A DNA stretch of 21,726 bases from JBIIJL01 sp044233795 (GCA_044233795.1 JBIIJL010000032.1:1-21726); one strand, 5' to 3'. Shown: positions 8,011-16,856, counted from the stretch's first letter. Notes: a model not told the origin generated them from the sequence alone. Program-made: numbers and translations.

Positions 8011-8405
8011 CAGGAAAATAACGCTCGAATTTCTGAAGGCAATGGAATTGATTGATTGGTGTGATAATCAACCCAAACAATTTTGCATAATCCTTCAGTC
8101 ATCAATTGCTCGTCTTGATATAAGAGATGATCAATAAGCATACTAGAGCGCCCCAAACTATGTAACGTACTTTTCAAATTCAATGTCGCAGGATAGATCA
8201 CAGGTTTTAAATAAGTACAGGCAACATGAATCACCACAGGTCCATTATCTTTTCTTATACCAAGAGACATGCTTTCCAACCAATCAATGCGCGCTTGTTG
8301 GAAGTAATCAAAAAAACGGGCGTGATTCACATGACGCAATGCATCCATATCACCCCACTCTACTGGAATGATTTTTTCATGGATCTGAATTTTTTGGTTA
8401 CTCAT
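8010..8405 (-). CDS. Hotdog-fold acyl-CoA thioesterase (4HBT/YbgC-like)
   Basis: A 131-aa single-domain hotdog protein, the usual length for the 4-hydroxybenzoyl-CoA thioesterase family. The motif 'VEWGDMDALRHVNHARFF' (residues 15-32) contains the catalytic-site Asp (D19 by analogy with 4HBT) and the conserved HVN. It would hydrolyse an acyl-CoA or acyl-ACP thioester; the acyl group cannot be told from the sequence. It is coupled on both sides: its ATG overlaps the thiE stop (ATGA, 4 nt) and its TGA overlaps the photolyase ATG. No link between a thioesterase and thiamine synthesis is established, so the association may just be operon packing. Confidence 0.85.
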   Translation of the reverse strand: MSNQKIQIHEKIIPVEWGDMDALRHVNHARFFDYFQQARIDWLESMSLGIRKDNGPVVIHVACTYLKPVIYPATLNLKSTLHSLGRSSMLIDHLLYQDEQLMTEGLCKIVWVDYHTNQSIPLPSEIRALFS

Positions 8406-9100
8406 AAAACACCTGCTCTAGAAAGTAATGAATTGATCTTACGCCCCCATCGCAAAGCCTCTGCTTCTGGTTCGTCTGCCTCGGTGATTGCCGTAATCAC
8501 CGCTATACCTTTTACCCCAGTAGCAGAAACCTCTTCCAACATATCCCATTTGATCCCCCCAATCGCGACCACTGGATAAGACAATATTCGACAATACTCT
8601 TTTAAACGCTCCAGTCCCTGAGGAGCCGCCGCCATCTTTTTAGTATCCGTATGATAAATGGGGCCACAAGCAACATAAGACGGTTGGTAAGGCAGCACAC
8701 AGGCTATCTCTTCATAAGAATGAGTGCTCACACCAAGACGAAGCTTGGCTCGTCTTAACAAAGCAACATCTACCGTTAATAAATCCTCTTGTCCAAGATG
8801 TACACCATAAGCACCATGTTTAACGGCCAGCGTCCAATGATCATTGATAAATAGTGACGCCTTATAATCCTTTGCTAAAGCGATACTTTTTTCAATTTCT
8901 TCTTCAAGAACGAGCATATTCTTATCTTTAATACGCAACTGGATTGTTTTTACCCCCGCGCCAAGCATTCTCTCTACCCAATGTGCACTATTAACGATAG
9001 GATAAAATCCTAATGGGCCACAAGCTGGGAATGGCTCGCTCATTTCTGCAGAAGACTGCTGGGCCAGTGTTCGAGAAAATTCTTGCTCTTGACTAGGCAT
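8402..9100 (-). CDS. thiE: Thiamine-phosphate synthase
   Basis: Joins HMP-pyrophosphate with the thiazole phosphate carboxylate to give thiamine monophosphate, in the cytosol. TIM-barrel motifs in order: 'QLRIKDK' (pyrophosphate-binding Lys region), 'LFINDHW', 'GVHLGQEDL', 'GVSTHSYEE', 'YVACGPIYHTDTKK' and 'VVAIGGI'. At 232 aa it is about 20 residues longer than usual because of a polar N-terminal extension before 'LGFYPIV'. Start: ATG at 9100, overlapping the thiG stop by 8 nt. A GTG at 9106 would add two residues and cannot be excluded. The stop overlaps the thioesterase start. Confidence 0.93.
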   Translation of the reverse strand: MPSQEQEFSRTLAQQSSAEMSEPFPACGPLGFYPIVNSAHWVERMLGAGVKTIQLRIKDKNMLVLEEEIEKSIALAKDYKASLFINDHWTLAVKHGAYGVHLGQEDLLTVDVALLRRAKLRLGVSTHSYEEIACVLPYQPSYVACGPIYHTDTKKMAAAPQGLERLKEYCRILSYPVVAIGGIKWDMLEEVSATGVKGIAVITAITEADEPEAEALRWGRKINSLLSRAGVL

Positions 9101-9890
9101 GTTCACTCACTGTTTGATGCCAAAAAGGTTTCCCAACAATGGGGGTGCTTGGGGTTGCAAACTCTCGTTGTTGCATCAGACCTGATTCATACGCTAATCG
9201 TCCAGCATCAACCGCTTTAGCAAAGGCTTTTGCCATATCAGCAGGCGCTGCTGCCAACGCCACAGCTGTATTTAATAACACCCCATCAAAACCAAGCTCC
9301 ATAGCAGCGGCTGCATGTGACGGCGCACCCAACCCTGCATCAACGATAAGTGTTGTATTTGGCAAACGTTGTCTTAACATTTTTAATGCGGATGAATTAA
9401 CCACCCCGCGGCCGCTGCCAATGGGTGCCGCCCAGGGCATCACAACCTTACAACCTAAGCCAACCAGACGCTCACATACAGCCAAGTCATCGGTCGTATA
9501 AGGAAATACCTCAAACCCCTGACGAATTAGCTCCTCTGTAGCAATAGCAAGTTCAAAAGCGTTGGGATGAAGTGAATAATCATCGCAAGTAATTTCAAGT
9601 TTTATCCAATGGGTGTCAAAAACATTCCTGGCCATTTCAGCAATCATAATGGCCTCTTTCGCTGACTGACAACCTGCTGTATTGGGTAGTAGCGTACAGC
9701 CTAGCGATTTTATCATCTCCCAAAATTGCATACTGTCTTGAGCGTGCGCGGCTTGTCGCCTCAAGGCGATAGTAATCACATCAACGTCTGCATGCTTGAT
9801 AGCATCGGCCATGATTTTTAATGAAGGATAACGCGCTGTTCCTAAAAAAAACCTCGAAGAAAGCTCCTTTCCTGCAACGATGAATGACAT
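9093..9890 (-). CDS. thiG: Thiazole synthase
   Basis: Condenses 1-deoxy-D-xylulose 5-phosphate, dehydroglycine and ThiS-thiocarboxylate sulfur into the thiazole moiety of thiamine. It is 265 aa from the ATG. Signatures: 'FFLGTARYPSL', 'LPNTAGCQSAKEA', the Schiff-base Lys in 'WIKLEI' (K97), 'PWAAPIGSGRG' and 'IVDAGLGAPSHAAAAMELG'. The start is ambiguous: GTG at 9893 overlaps the thiS stop by 1 nt, and ATG at 9890 follows it by 2 nt. Glycine oxidase (ThiO) is encoded two genes upstream, so dehydroglycine would come from the aerobic route rather than ThiH. thiF, thiI and dxs are not in this window. Confidence 0.95.
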   Translation of the reverse strand: MSFIVAGKELSSRFFLGTARYPSLKIMADAIKHADVDVITIALRRQAAHAQDSMQFWEMIKSLGCTLLPNTAGCQSAKEAIMIAEMARNVFDTHWIKLEITCDDYSLHPNAFELAIATEELIRQGFEVFPYTTDDLAVCERLVGLGCKVVMPWAAPIGSGRGVVNSSALKMLRQRLPNTTLIVDAGLGAPSHAAAAMELGFDGVLLNTAVALAAAPADMAKAFAKAVDAGRLAYESGLMQQREFATPSTPIVGKPFWHQTVSEHA

Positions 9891-9892
9891 CA

Positions 9893-10096
9893 CTAACCCC
9901 CTTGCATTGGCATTAGTATTTCTATCGCATCATGCTCTTTCAACAAAAGTGTGCTAAAAGCCTCTTTTTGGATGACGACCTGATTGACAGCCACAGCCAT
10001 CGGCAAATCGAGGCGATAGCCCAACTCAATTAATACATCGTTTAAGTTGTTGCACGTGAAACATGATTTTGCTTCACCATTAACCATCAATTGCAT
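9893..10096 (-). CDS. thiS: Sulfur carrier protein
   Basis: A 67-aa ubiquitin-fold sulfur carrier ending in the required Gly-Gly (…MPMQGG). After adenylation by ThiF the C-terminus becomes a thiocarboxylate that delivers sulfur to ThiG. The length is normal for the family. The ATG (10096) lies inside the end of thiO, a 10-nt overlap, so translation is probably coupled. The N-terminal 'MQLMVNGE' and the central 'LPMAVAVNQ' are typical of ThiS. Confidence 0.95.
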   Translation of the reverse strand: MQLMVNGEAKSCFTCNNLNDVLIELGYRLDLPMAVAVNQVVIQKEAFSTLLLKEHDAIEILMPMQGG

Positions 10097-11184
10097 AATA
10101 AGGTCTCCTCAACGTCTAATAATTCGGGATAATGCATCGCTTGAAGCCCCCCTTCAACATAACACATTGCTTCTTCTACCACTGTTGGCCCAATCATATA
10201 CCCATGTCGATAAAGACCGTTGATTGAAATCAGTCCATTTTGTAGTTTCAATCTTGGTTGATGGTCAGGCAAGGCTGGGCGACATTGCGTTAAGCTTTGC
10301 ATAATTCTTGCTTCAGCAAATCCTGGGTGCACGGTATAACAGGCAGACAATAACTCTAACATCGATTGTGCTGAAATAGGACTTAAATCATCACTCTCCA
10401 AAGAGGTTGCCCCAACAACAAACTGATGATTTGCTCGAGGTGAAATATAAATTGGGTAACGAGGATGCATGATACGCACAGGACAGCTTAACCTTACCTC
10501 AGGAGCCTCTAATATAAGAACCTCCCCTCTCACCCCGCGTAACATTGGCCATTCAGAGCGTGCCCCAAGTCCGCGACAATCAAATACCCAGTCAAACGAA
10601 TGCGTTTCAGTTGGCGTGATGATTTGATAGGGCAAGAGCTCTCTAACCACTATCTTTTCATGCCAATGAATGCCTTTTGCTTGGATAGTCGCCCTAGATG
10701 CATGATAAAACTCATGGGTGTTAATATGCCCCTCATCACGCACCCAATATCCTTCCTGAAGCACAGGGGAAAAACCTGGGATAAAATCCTCAAGCTCTTG
10801 TCTATTGAGTGCTCTTAGCACATGATGAGCGTCTGCCGGTAATTTATAACTCAAAGTGGACAGTAAACGCTGAAGCTCTCCTTTATCTTGCGGATGAGCA
10901 ACGATGAGCGTTCCTTGCTGTTCAAACGCAACATCACTTATCAAGCCATTTAAAATACGAGGCCAAAGATTTAATCCCGCAACCCCGAGTTGACAGACCA
11001 ATAGCTCACTTGATTCCAATTCAGTAAATGGGGCCAGCATGCCTGCAGCTACCCACCCACAACTGTTATGACCTAGAGACTCATCTTTATCAAACAACGT
11101 AACTTCATAGCCACGTGCAAGGCACGTAAGCGCTGTCAAGCGCCCAACAAGCCCTGCACCTGCAATTCCAATCCGCAAAGACAT
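10087..11184 (-). CDS. thiO: Glycine oxidase (FAD-dependent)
   Basis: Oxidises glycine with oxygen to dehydroglycine for thiazole formation. It is a 365-aa flavoprotein with the dinucleotide fold at the N-terminus, 'IGIAGAGLVGRLTALTCLA' (residues 5-23) followed by the ribose-binding acidic end 'TLFDKD'. ThiO-type motifs: 'GWVAAGMLAPFTELE', 'VGATSLESDD', 'QCRPALPDHQPRL' and 'GLYRHGYMIGP' near the C-terminus. Start: ATG at 11184, overlapping the thiC TGA (TGATG). A TTG one codon upstream (11187) is possible but less likely. Use of an oxygen-dependent ThiO fits an aerobic organism with an oxygen-reducing bd oxidase. Confidence 0.93.
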   Translation of the reverse strand: MSLRIGIAGAGLVGRLTALTCLARGYEVTLFDKDESLGHNSCGWVAAGMLAPFTELESSELLVCQLGVAGLNLWPRILNGLISDVAFEQQGTLIVAHPQDKGELQRLLSTLSYKLPADAHHVLRALNRQELEDFIPGFSPVLQEGYWVRDEGHINTHEFYHASRATIQAKGIHWHEKIVVRELLPYQIITPTETHSFDWVFDCRGLGARSEWPMLRGVRGEVLILEAPEVRLSCPVRIMHPRYPIYISPRANHQFVVGATSLESDDLSPISAQSMLELLSACYTVHPGFAEARIMQSLTQCRPALPDHQPRLKLQNGLISINGLYRHGYMIGPTVVEEAMCYVEGGLQAMHYPELLDVEETLLCN

Positions 11185-13007
11185 CAAGTTTCCTTGATAT
11201 AAATTTCGCTGCCCTTATCGAGGAATTCTTGGGCTTTTTGGGCCATGCCTGCTTCAATATCAGCCTGAGATTCGATGGATTCGGCATACTGATGAACGTC
11301 TTGACTAATACGCATTGAGCAGAATTTTGGACCACACATCGAACAAAAATGTGCAACTTTAGCAGACTCTTTAGGCAAGGTTTCGTCATGATAAGCAAGT
11401 GCCGTATCAGGATCAAATGCGAGATTAAATTGATCTTCCCAACGAAATTCAAAACGCGCACTAGAGAGCGTATCATCCCAAAGTCTAGCCCCAGGGAAGC
11501 CTTTGGCAACATCAGCCGCATGTGCCGCAATTCGGTAGGCTATCACGCCTGCCTTAACATCATCTTTATTCGGCAAACCTAAATGCTCTTTAGGTGTCAC
11601 ATAACAAAGCATCGCCGTACCATACCAACCTATCATTGCAGCTCCAATTGCACTGGTGATGTGATCATACCCAGGAGATGCATCGGTCGTTAGTGGGCCT
11701 AGTGTGTAAAAAGGCGCCTCGTTGCAACAAGCCAATTGCTTGGTCATGTTCTCTTGGATAAGATGCATAGGCACATGACCCGGTCCCTCTATCATGGTTT
11801 GCACATCTTCGGCATAGGCAATTTTGGCCAATTCGCCTAATGTTTCTAATTCAGCAAATTGAGCCCTATCATTGGCATCAGCAAGGCAACCTGGACGAAG
11901 ACCATCGCCAAGTGAAAAACTCACATCATAAGCACGCATGATTTCGCAAATTTCAGCAAAGCGTGTATACAAGAAATTTTCTTTATGATGCGCCATACAC
12001 CATTTAGCCATGATAGCCCCCCCACGCGAAACAATACCTGTTAACCGCGAGACGGTGAGTGGGATATAACGCAACAAAACGCCGGCATGAATCGTGAAAT
12101 AATCAACTCCCTGCTCAGCTTGCTCAAGCAAGGTATCGCGATAAACCTCCCATGTTAAGTCTTCAGCAACACCGCCAACTTTTTCTAGTGCTTGGTAGAT
12201 AGGAACTGTGCCAATGGGCACCGATGAGTTACGAATAATTGCATCGCGGATGCTATGGATGTTTTTTCCGGTTGAAAGATCCATCACTGTATCCGCACCC
12301 CAACGAATCGCCCACACAAGTTTTTCAACTTCTTCAGCAATTGAAGAACTCACAGCTGAGTTCCCAATATTCGCATTGATTTTCACCAAAAAATTGCGAC
12401 CAATAATCATAGGTTCAATTTCAGGATGGTTAATGTTCATAGGAATAATAGCGCGCCCACGAGCCACTTCATCGCGCACAAACTCAGGGGTTATTTTGTC
12501 TGGAATTTGCGCCCCCATGCTATTACCCCTGAGGCGCTGGTTACGCTCGATGGTTTTTGGATCAAGATGTGTTTGCTCTTGCGCTTGGTAAATAGACTCT
12601 CTGATAGCAATATATTCCATTTCAGGCGTAATAATACCTTGCTTGGCATAGTGAAGTTGCGTTGCAGCAACAGCGCCTTTTGCTCGGCGAGGTGAATGAT
12701 TTGGATAATTTGCGCGCAGCTCTTTTGGTAGCCAAGCTGAGGGTTCGGTATCATGGCGTTTATTTATCCACTCAGCACGAATAGGCGATAACCCTTGTTG
12801 TAAGTCTATCGTTACACCCAGATCAGTATAGGGCCCTGAGGTATCATAGAGCTTAATTGACTGCCCATTGGTCAATGTAACCAATCGATGAGGAGCTGAC
12901 ACACTCGGATACATTGAGCCCTGAGTATAACCTTTGGTGGAATTTGGTAAGGGGGTGCGTGTTAGCAAGCTTAGATCTATGGCCTTAGCACTCTTTTCTT
13001 CTTTCAT
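11184..13007 (-). CDS. thiC: Phosphomethylpyrimidine synthase (HMP-P synthase)
   Basis: A radical-SAM enzyme that rearranges aminoimidazole ribotide to HMP phosphate, the pyrimidine half of thiamine. It is 607 aa from ATG 13007. The noncanonical C-terminal cluster motif CX2CX4C is present as 'FCSMCGPKFCSM' (C551, C554, C559 counting from this ATG). Other landmarks: 'NINANIGNSAV', 'TVMDLSTGKNIHSIR', 'SRGGAIMAKWC', 'SLGDGLRPGC' and 'EGPGHVPMH'. The frame is open upstream to a TTG (13019), but GGAG at 13011-13014 sits 7 nt before ATG 13007, so that ATG is preferred and the TTG lies in the leader. Only 34 nt separate it from the priA stop, so there is no room for a TPP riboswitch, which is common ahead of thiC elsewhere. 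Confidence 0.96.
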   Translation of the reverse strand: MKEEKSAKAIDLSLLTRTPLPNSTKGYTQGSMYPSVSAPHRLVTLTNGQSIKLYDTSGPYTDLGVTIDLQQGLSPIRAEWINKRHDTEPSAWLPKELRANYPNHSPRRAKGAVAATQLHYAKQGIITPEMEYIAIRESIYQAQEQTHLDPKTIERNQRLRGNSMGAQIPDKITPEFVRDEVARGRAIIPMNINHPEIEPMIIGRNFLVKINANIGNSAVSSSIAEEVEKLVWAIRWGADTVMDLSTGKNIHSIRDAIIRNSSVPIGTVPIYQALEKVGGVAEDLTWEVYRDTLLEQAEQGVDYFTIHAGVLLRYIPLTVSRLTGIVSRGGAIMAKWCMAHHKENFLYTRFAEICEIMRAYDVSFSLGDGLRPGCLADANDRAQFAELETLGELAKIAYAEDVQTMIEGPGHVPMHLIQENMTKQLACCNEAPFYTLGPLTTDASPGYDHITSAIGAAMIGWYGTAMLCYVTPKEHLGLPNKDDVKAGVIAYRIAAHAADVAKGFPGARLWDDTLSSARFEFRWEDQFNLAFDPDTALAYHDETLPKESAKVAHFCSMCGPKFCSMRISQDVHQYAESIESQADIEAGMAQKAQEFLDKGSEIYIKET

Positions 13008-13041
13008 TTTGGACTCCAATCATCATCTTGTGCATCAGTGT

Positions 13042-15237
13042 TTAGGATAGATCGAAAGGATCAACATCCATATTCCACCGTACCCCTTTACTATGGTCGC
13101 TTATTGTCAACCAGTCGCGCACCTCAGTCAACGCAGCCCTTAGTTTTTTGCGCGACGAGGACTTCACCAGTAATTGCATCCGATGAAAACCCGCTTTGCG
13201 AGCAAGCGGTGCGGGAGCAGGACCCATGACGTTCAAGTTGCGTAATTTAAGCTGTGTTTTCACCCCATGAAGAAAATCAAGCACGATGTCTTCTTTCTTG
13301 CCCTGCGCTCGCACCAAGGTCAAAAATTGATAGGGCGGAAATTCAGCAAGCTTTCTCATGAAAAGTAATTCTTTAGCGAAGTCCTCATAGCCTTGTTGGA
13401 CCAACACATTAAGGAGTGGGTGTTGGGGTAAATGAGTTTGAATGACCACCTGCCCGGGAAACTCAGCACGCCCTGCCCGCCCTGCGACTTGAGTGATGAG
13501 CTGACCTAAACGTTCGAGTGCTCGAAAATCTTGGTTATAAAAGCCATTATCTGCATCCAATATCACAACCAAAGTAAGCCGTGGGAAATGATGTCCTTTA
13601 GCAAGCATTTGTGTCCCAACAATAAGCTGTGCATCCCCTGAATGAATACGTTCAAGTGATGCATCAAGCGCATGTTTTTTCCGCACCTCATCTCTATCGA
13701 TGCGCAATATATTAACCTTCGGAAATACCCCTTTTAAATAATCGTAAACGCGCTCAGTCCCTGTACCAATAGGAATCAACGTATTGTTATTACATTGTTT
13801 GCATTGTTTTGGAATCGACTGAATCAACCCACAATGATGACACACCAACCGACTGATACCACGATGCATGATTAAATGGGCATCACAGGCCCGACAATCA
13901 GCCATCCACCCACATTGATGACACAACAAAACAGGAGCGAAGCCGCGACGATTGATAAACACCAACACCTGATTGGACAAAGCCAAATGCTCACTGATAA
14001 TAGCAAGTGTTGGGCGGGCAAGCCCTTCTTCTAGCTGCTGGTTTCGAAGATCAATGAGTTGATAACGAAGGGGTACACTTTGCATGGCTTTTTGATTAAG
14101 CTTTAAGAGTGTGTATTTTTGCAACATACAATTGTGCAAACTTTCAAGGCTCGGGGTTGCTGAACCTAAAATGATCGGCACATGACGAAGGTGTGCACGC
14201 ATCAGTGCTGTATCTCGCGCAAAATAACGCACCCCCTCCATTTGCTTTAATGAGGCATCGTGCTCTTCGTCGATCACAATCAATCCCAAATTTGGCATTG
14301 GTGTGAAAATTGCAGCTCTTGTGCCTATCACAAGCTTCACTTCTTCATCACAAGCCCACTGCCAAGCTTGCTGACGTTCAGTATCATTCAAGTGCGAGTG
14401 CACCACAGCGATAGGTACTTTGAAACGTTTTTTAAAGCGCGACAACAATTGAGGCGTTAGACCAATTTCTGGCACCAAAACCAATACTTGTCGACCCGCG
14501 GCCAATACCTTGGCAATGACTTGCAAATAGACTTCGGTCTTACCACTGCCAGTGACTCCTTGTAATAAGAAACAACGATATTCACCTAGAGACTGGCTTA
14601 TTACATCAACAGCCAAGGCTTGTTCGTCATTGAGTGGCAGAGGGGGCGAGCATTCTTCCTCAACAATGAGCGGTTGCACTCTTTTTTCATGCGGAGTCAA
14701 GATTCCTCGCTCAACAAGGGCTTGCAATTGTGCGGAAGTAAAGCCCTTCGACGTTATCAAACTTTTGGGAACCAAAGTGGGCTCTTGTGCAATCATGGCC
14801 ACCAATGCTTTTTGCCTGATCGCTTGTGCGGGAAGGTTTTGTGCACTTCCTTCTTTGAGCTCATAGTAGGTCGTCGTAGGAAGGGACACTTGTTCTTCAG
14901 TGCGATATTTTTTAGGCAGGGCTAAAGTCAAGACCTCTGACAAAGGGGATTGATAATATTGACTCACCCAGAAACACAAGGCCAATATCTCACCTGAAAG
15001 CAATGGTTTATCATCAAGTATTTTGGCAATTGATTTGGTGCTTTCATGGGGGACGTCGGATTCATTAAGCCCAATCACTAATCCTAAGCGCATTTGTTTG
15101 CGAAAAGGCACCAACACTCTAGAACCGATGCAAGGTAGCACCTCATCAACAAAATAATCGAAATGATCTCTATGGGTATTGGGGATACTCACCTTAATAA
15201 CTAAAAGTTTGGTGGATGAATGGGCTACTTCTTCCAT
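13042..15237 (-). CDS. priA: Primosomal protein N' (replication restart helicase PriA)
   Basis: A 3'-5' DNA helicase that recognises stalled forks and reloads the replisome. At 731 aa it matches the E. coli length (732). Walker A is 'GVTGSGKT' (227-234), the DEEH box is at 323-326 and motif III is 'LGSATPS' (357-363). The two structural zinc sites are complete, with cysteines at 439, 442, 448, 451, 466, 469, 479 and 482. 'VFINRRGFAPVLLC' and 'GTGTERVYDYL' are PriA signatures. The N-terminal DNA-binding domain contains 'HFDYFVDE'. The start overlaps the preceding gene by 13 nt, and thiC follows 34 nt after the stop. Pairing of priA with thiamine genes is unusual for a core replication gene. 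Confidence 0.96.
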   Translation of the reverse strand: MEEVAHSSTKLLVIKVSIPNTHRDHFDYFVDEVLPCIGSRVLVPFRKQMRLGLVIGLNESDVPHESTKSIAKILDDKPLLSGEILALCFWVSQYYQSPLSEVLTLALPKKYRTEEQVSLPTTTYYELKEGSAQNLPAQAIRQKALVAMIAQEPTLVPKSLITSKGFTSAQLQALVERGILTPHEKRVQPLIVEEECSPPLPLNDEQALAVDVISQSLGEYRCFLLQGVTGSGKTEVYLQVIAKVLAAGRQVLVLVPEIGLTPQLLSRFKKRFKVPIAVVHSHLNDTERQQAWQWACDEEVKLVIGTRAAIFTPMPNLGLIVIDEEHDASLKQMEGVRYFARDTALMRAHLRHVPIILGSATPSLESLHNCMLQKYTLLKLNQKAMQSVPLRYQLIDLRNQQLEEGLARPTLAIISEHLALSNQVLVFINRRGFAPVLLCHQCGWMADCRACDAHLIMHRGISRLVCHHCGLIQSIPKQCKQCNNNTLIPIGTGTERVYDYLKGVFPKVNILRIDRDEVRKKHALDASLERIHSGDAQLIVGTQMLAKGHHFPRLTLVVILDADNGFYNQDFRALERLGQLITQVAGRAGRAEFPGQVVIQTHLPQHPLLNVLVQQGYEDFAKELLFMRKLAEFPPYQFLTLVRAQGKKEDIVLDFLHGVKTQLKLRNLNVMGPAPAPLARKAGFHRMQLLVKSSSRKKLRAALTEVRDWLTISDHSKGVRWNMDVDPFDLS

Positions 15238-15716
15238 GTATGGCTTGCCGATTGACCAGGTGCTGAAGACACCTTCACAACCACCTGCTCAATTCGGTGG
15301 CGTTCTAATTCGACGTGATCTTTAATCAGCTCATTCACAAACCAGCGAGAAAGCTCTTCTACCGTAATATTGGATAGCGGCATCAAGGTAACGTCTTCTT
15401 TTAGGAAGGGAATTTTTTTGTGATTGAAAGTAAAATAGTAATATTCAGCATCTTCACTGAACGTAAGAAAAGGAGAAAATTGCGGCATTAAGAACGTTTG
15501 ATTCAATTGCCGACAAAGCACATGAATTCGCTCTTTATAATAGCGATAATCAAACGTCATGCCATTGTCTTCGACCCATGTAGTGAGTGCTAAGTAAACG
15601 CCATACATATGTCCATGCAAAGGCTCTCGATCAGTTGCAGAAAAAATTGTGGTGTGACCTGCAGAAAATTTCATTGATTCTCTTTGCAATTCAACTGTGG
15701 TGAGATATTTTGACAT
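15225..15716 (-). CDS. Divergent 6-pyruvoyltetrahydropterin synthase / QueD-fold protein
   Basis: A 163-aa T-fold protein of the PTPS/QueD family. The zinc ligands are kept: H21 in 'FSAGH', and H34 and H36 in 'LHGH'. The catalytic residues are not. The Cys four residues before HGH (CxxxHGH) is R30, with E31 at the position where PTPS-III enzymes have a catalytic Glu. The Asp-His dyad expected as 'LDH' reads 'LNQ' (residues 71-73). The C-terminal pterin-anchoring Glu of 'VxVxET' reads 'VKVSSA'. 'GMTFDYRYYK' and 'NITVEEL' confirm the fold. It could be a PTPS-III-like folate or biopterin enzyme or a non-catalytic paralogue; classical QueD activity is doubtful. It directly abuts the upstream methyltransferase gene (TAAATG) and overlaps priA by 13 nt. 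Confidence 0.75.
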   Translation of the reverse strand: MSKYLTTVELQRESMKFSAGHTTIFSATDREPLHGHMYGVYLALTTWVEDNGMTFDYRYYKERIHVLCRQLNQTFLMPQFSPFLTFSEDAEYYYFTFNHKKIPFLKEDVTLMPLSNITVEELSRWFVNELIKDHVELERHRIEQVVVKVSSAPGQSASHTWKK

Positions 15717-16829
15717 TTATAAGCTCGCTCGCTTGTCTTGTAATTGAAAGCCATTTAAAGATTGTTGGACATTTTTGGTCAATGCTAACACTTTGAACAA
15801 CTCACCCATTTCACTTGGCTCTAATAATAACCTTAATGCTTGAAGTGTTTTCAGATGCTCATGTGGATTTTCTTCTTGTTCCACCAAGCTTAACAAACCA
15901 TTGGCCAGCAAAAAAGAGGCTTGGTTGGTAAAGCCTGCAACATGAAATCCTGCATCAAATGCGGCTTCTGCAACCGCGGTAAAATCGACATGGGCTGTGA
16001 TATCTTGATCACCTAAATTTATCAGAGGATTGGTGTGTGCTTGATGACGATGATGACACATTAATGTCCCTTGATGTCTATCAGGATGATAATATTCATG
16101 CCGTGGGAAACCGTAATCAATGATAAACATCGCCCCTTGAGAGAGCATGTCGTAGCATTGTCGAAACCAATCATCCAGGAATAAATTAGCTTCACCGAGG
16201 TATGGTTGAAGTGAAGCAGGCAGCGCTTTTGCCACATAAGCCAAAAGACGCTCATCACTGGTTGGTTTAAATTCTTCAATGAGGGTATTGTTCTCATCAA
16301 GGGTTACATAACTTTCAAGAATTTCATTCTCTAATTTTAAAAAGCGATGAACCGGCATTGCGTCCAGGACTTCATTGGCAATCACCACGCCCTCAAAAGG
16401 CTCAACAGGCCAGGCAGAGAGCCATTTTACACGCTCAAACAGATGGGGCAATTTTAATTGAATCAACTGTTGCTGCTGCTTTTTCAAATGACCGCTGACC
16501 TCAAGGATATGATATTGGAGCGGCAGTGCGCCCAACTCCTCAAGCGCACTTAAAAGGGCAACACATAAATCACCCGTCCCTGCTCCAAATTCAAACAAAA
16601 TAGGCGCGCTACAAGCACTCAAGATTTGTTGGCATTGATTAGCGATGGTTTTTCCGAAGAGCGGCGTTAAAAGCGGGGCTGTGATAAAATCACCCTTTGT
16701 ACCAAAGATTTCTTGGGCTTTACTATAATAGCCAAGATTTGGGGTATACAAAACCTGTTGCATGAAATCAACAAAAGGAATCGCACCTTTTTGGCGAAGT
16801 TCTTCAAAAATAACGTCAATTAAGCTCAT
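15717..16829 (-). CDS. SAM-dependent methyltransferase, MidA/NDUFAF7 family (DUF185)
   Basis: A 370-aa class I methyltransferase homologous to mitochondrial NDUFAF7/MidA, which dimethylates an arginine of a complex I subunit. The bacterial substrate is not established. Family motifs: 'GYYSKAQEIFGTKGDFIT' (33-50), 'PLLTPLFG' (52-59), SAM-binding 'FEFGAGTGDL' (79-88), 'GVVIANEVLDAMPVHRF' (147-163) and later 'MFIIDYGFPRHEYY'. It appears to be the first gene of the minus-strand run, starting at ATG 16829. No strong Shine-Dalgarno sequence is seen in its leader. Its stop is followed at once by the next ATG. The upstream region is shared with the S23 element. Confidence 0.9.
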   Translation of the reverse strand: MSLIDVIFEELRQKGAIPFVDFMQQVLYTPNLGYYSKAQEIFGTKGDFITAPLLTPLFGKTIANQCQQILSACSAPILFEFGAGTGDLCVALLSALEELGALPLQYHILEVSGHLKKQQQQLIQLKLPHLFERVKWLSAWPVEPFEGVVIANEVLDAMPVHRFLKLENEILESYVTLDENNTLIEEFKPTSDERLLAYVAKALPASLQPYLGEANLFLDDWFRQCYDMLSQGAMFIIDYGFPRHEYYHPDRHQGTLMCHHRHQAHTNPLINLGDQDITAHVDFTAVAEAAFDAGFHVAGFTNQASFLLANGLLSLVEQEENPHEHLKTLQALRLLLEPSEMGELFKVLALTKNVQQSLNGFQLQDKRASL

Positions 16830-16856
16830 GATACAGACAGTTAAAAGAAAAAGAGG

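Noticed and set aside
9139..9501. 120-aa plus-strand ORF opposite thiG
   Set aside because: Shadow of the thiG coding frame; Ala/Pro-rich composition, no Shine-Dalgarno sequence and no recognised motif.
12208..12591. 127-aa plus-strand ORF opposite thiC
   Set aside because: Antisense to a strongly conserved gene, with no family motif and no ribosome binding site.
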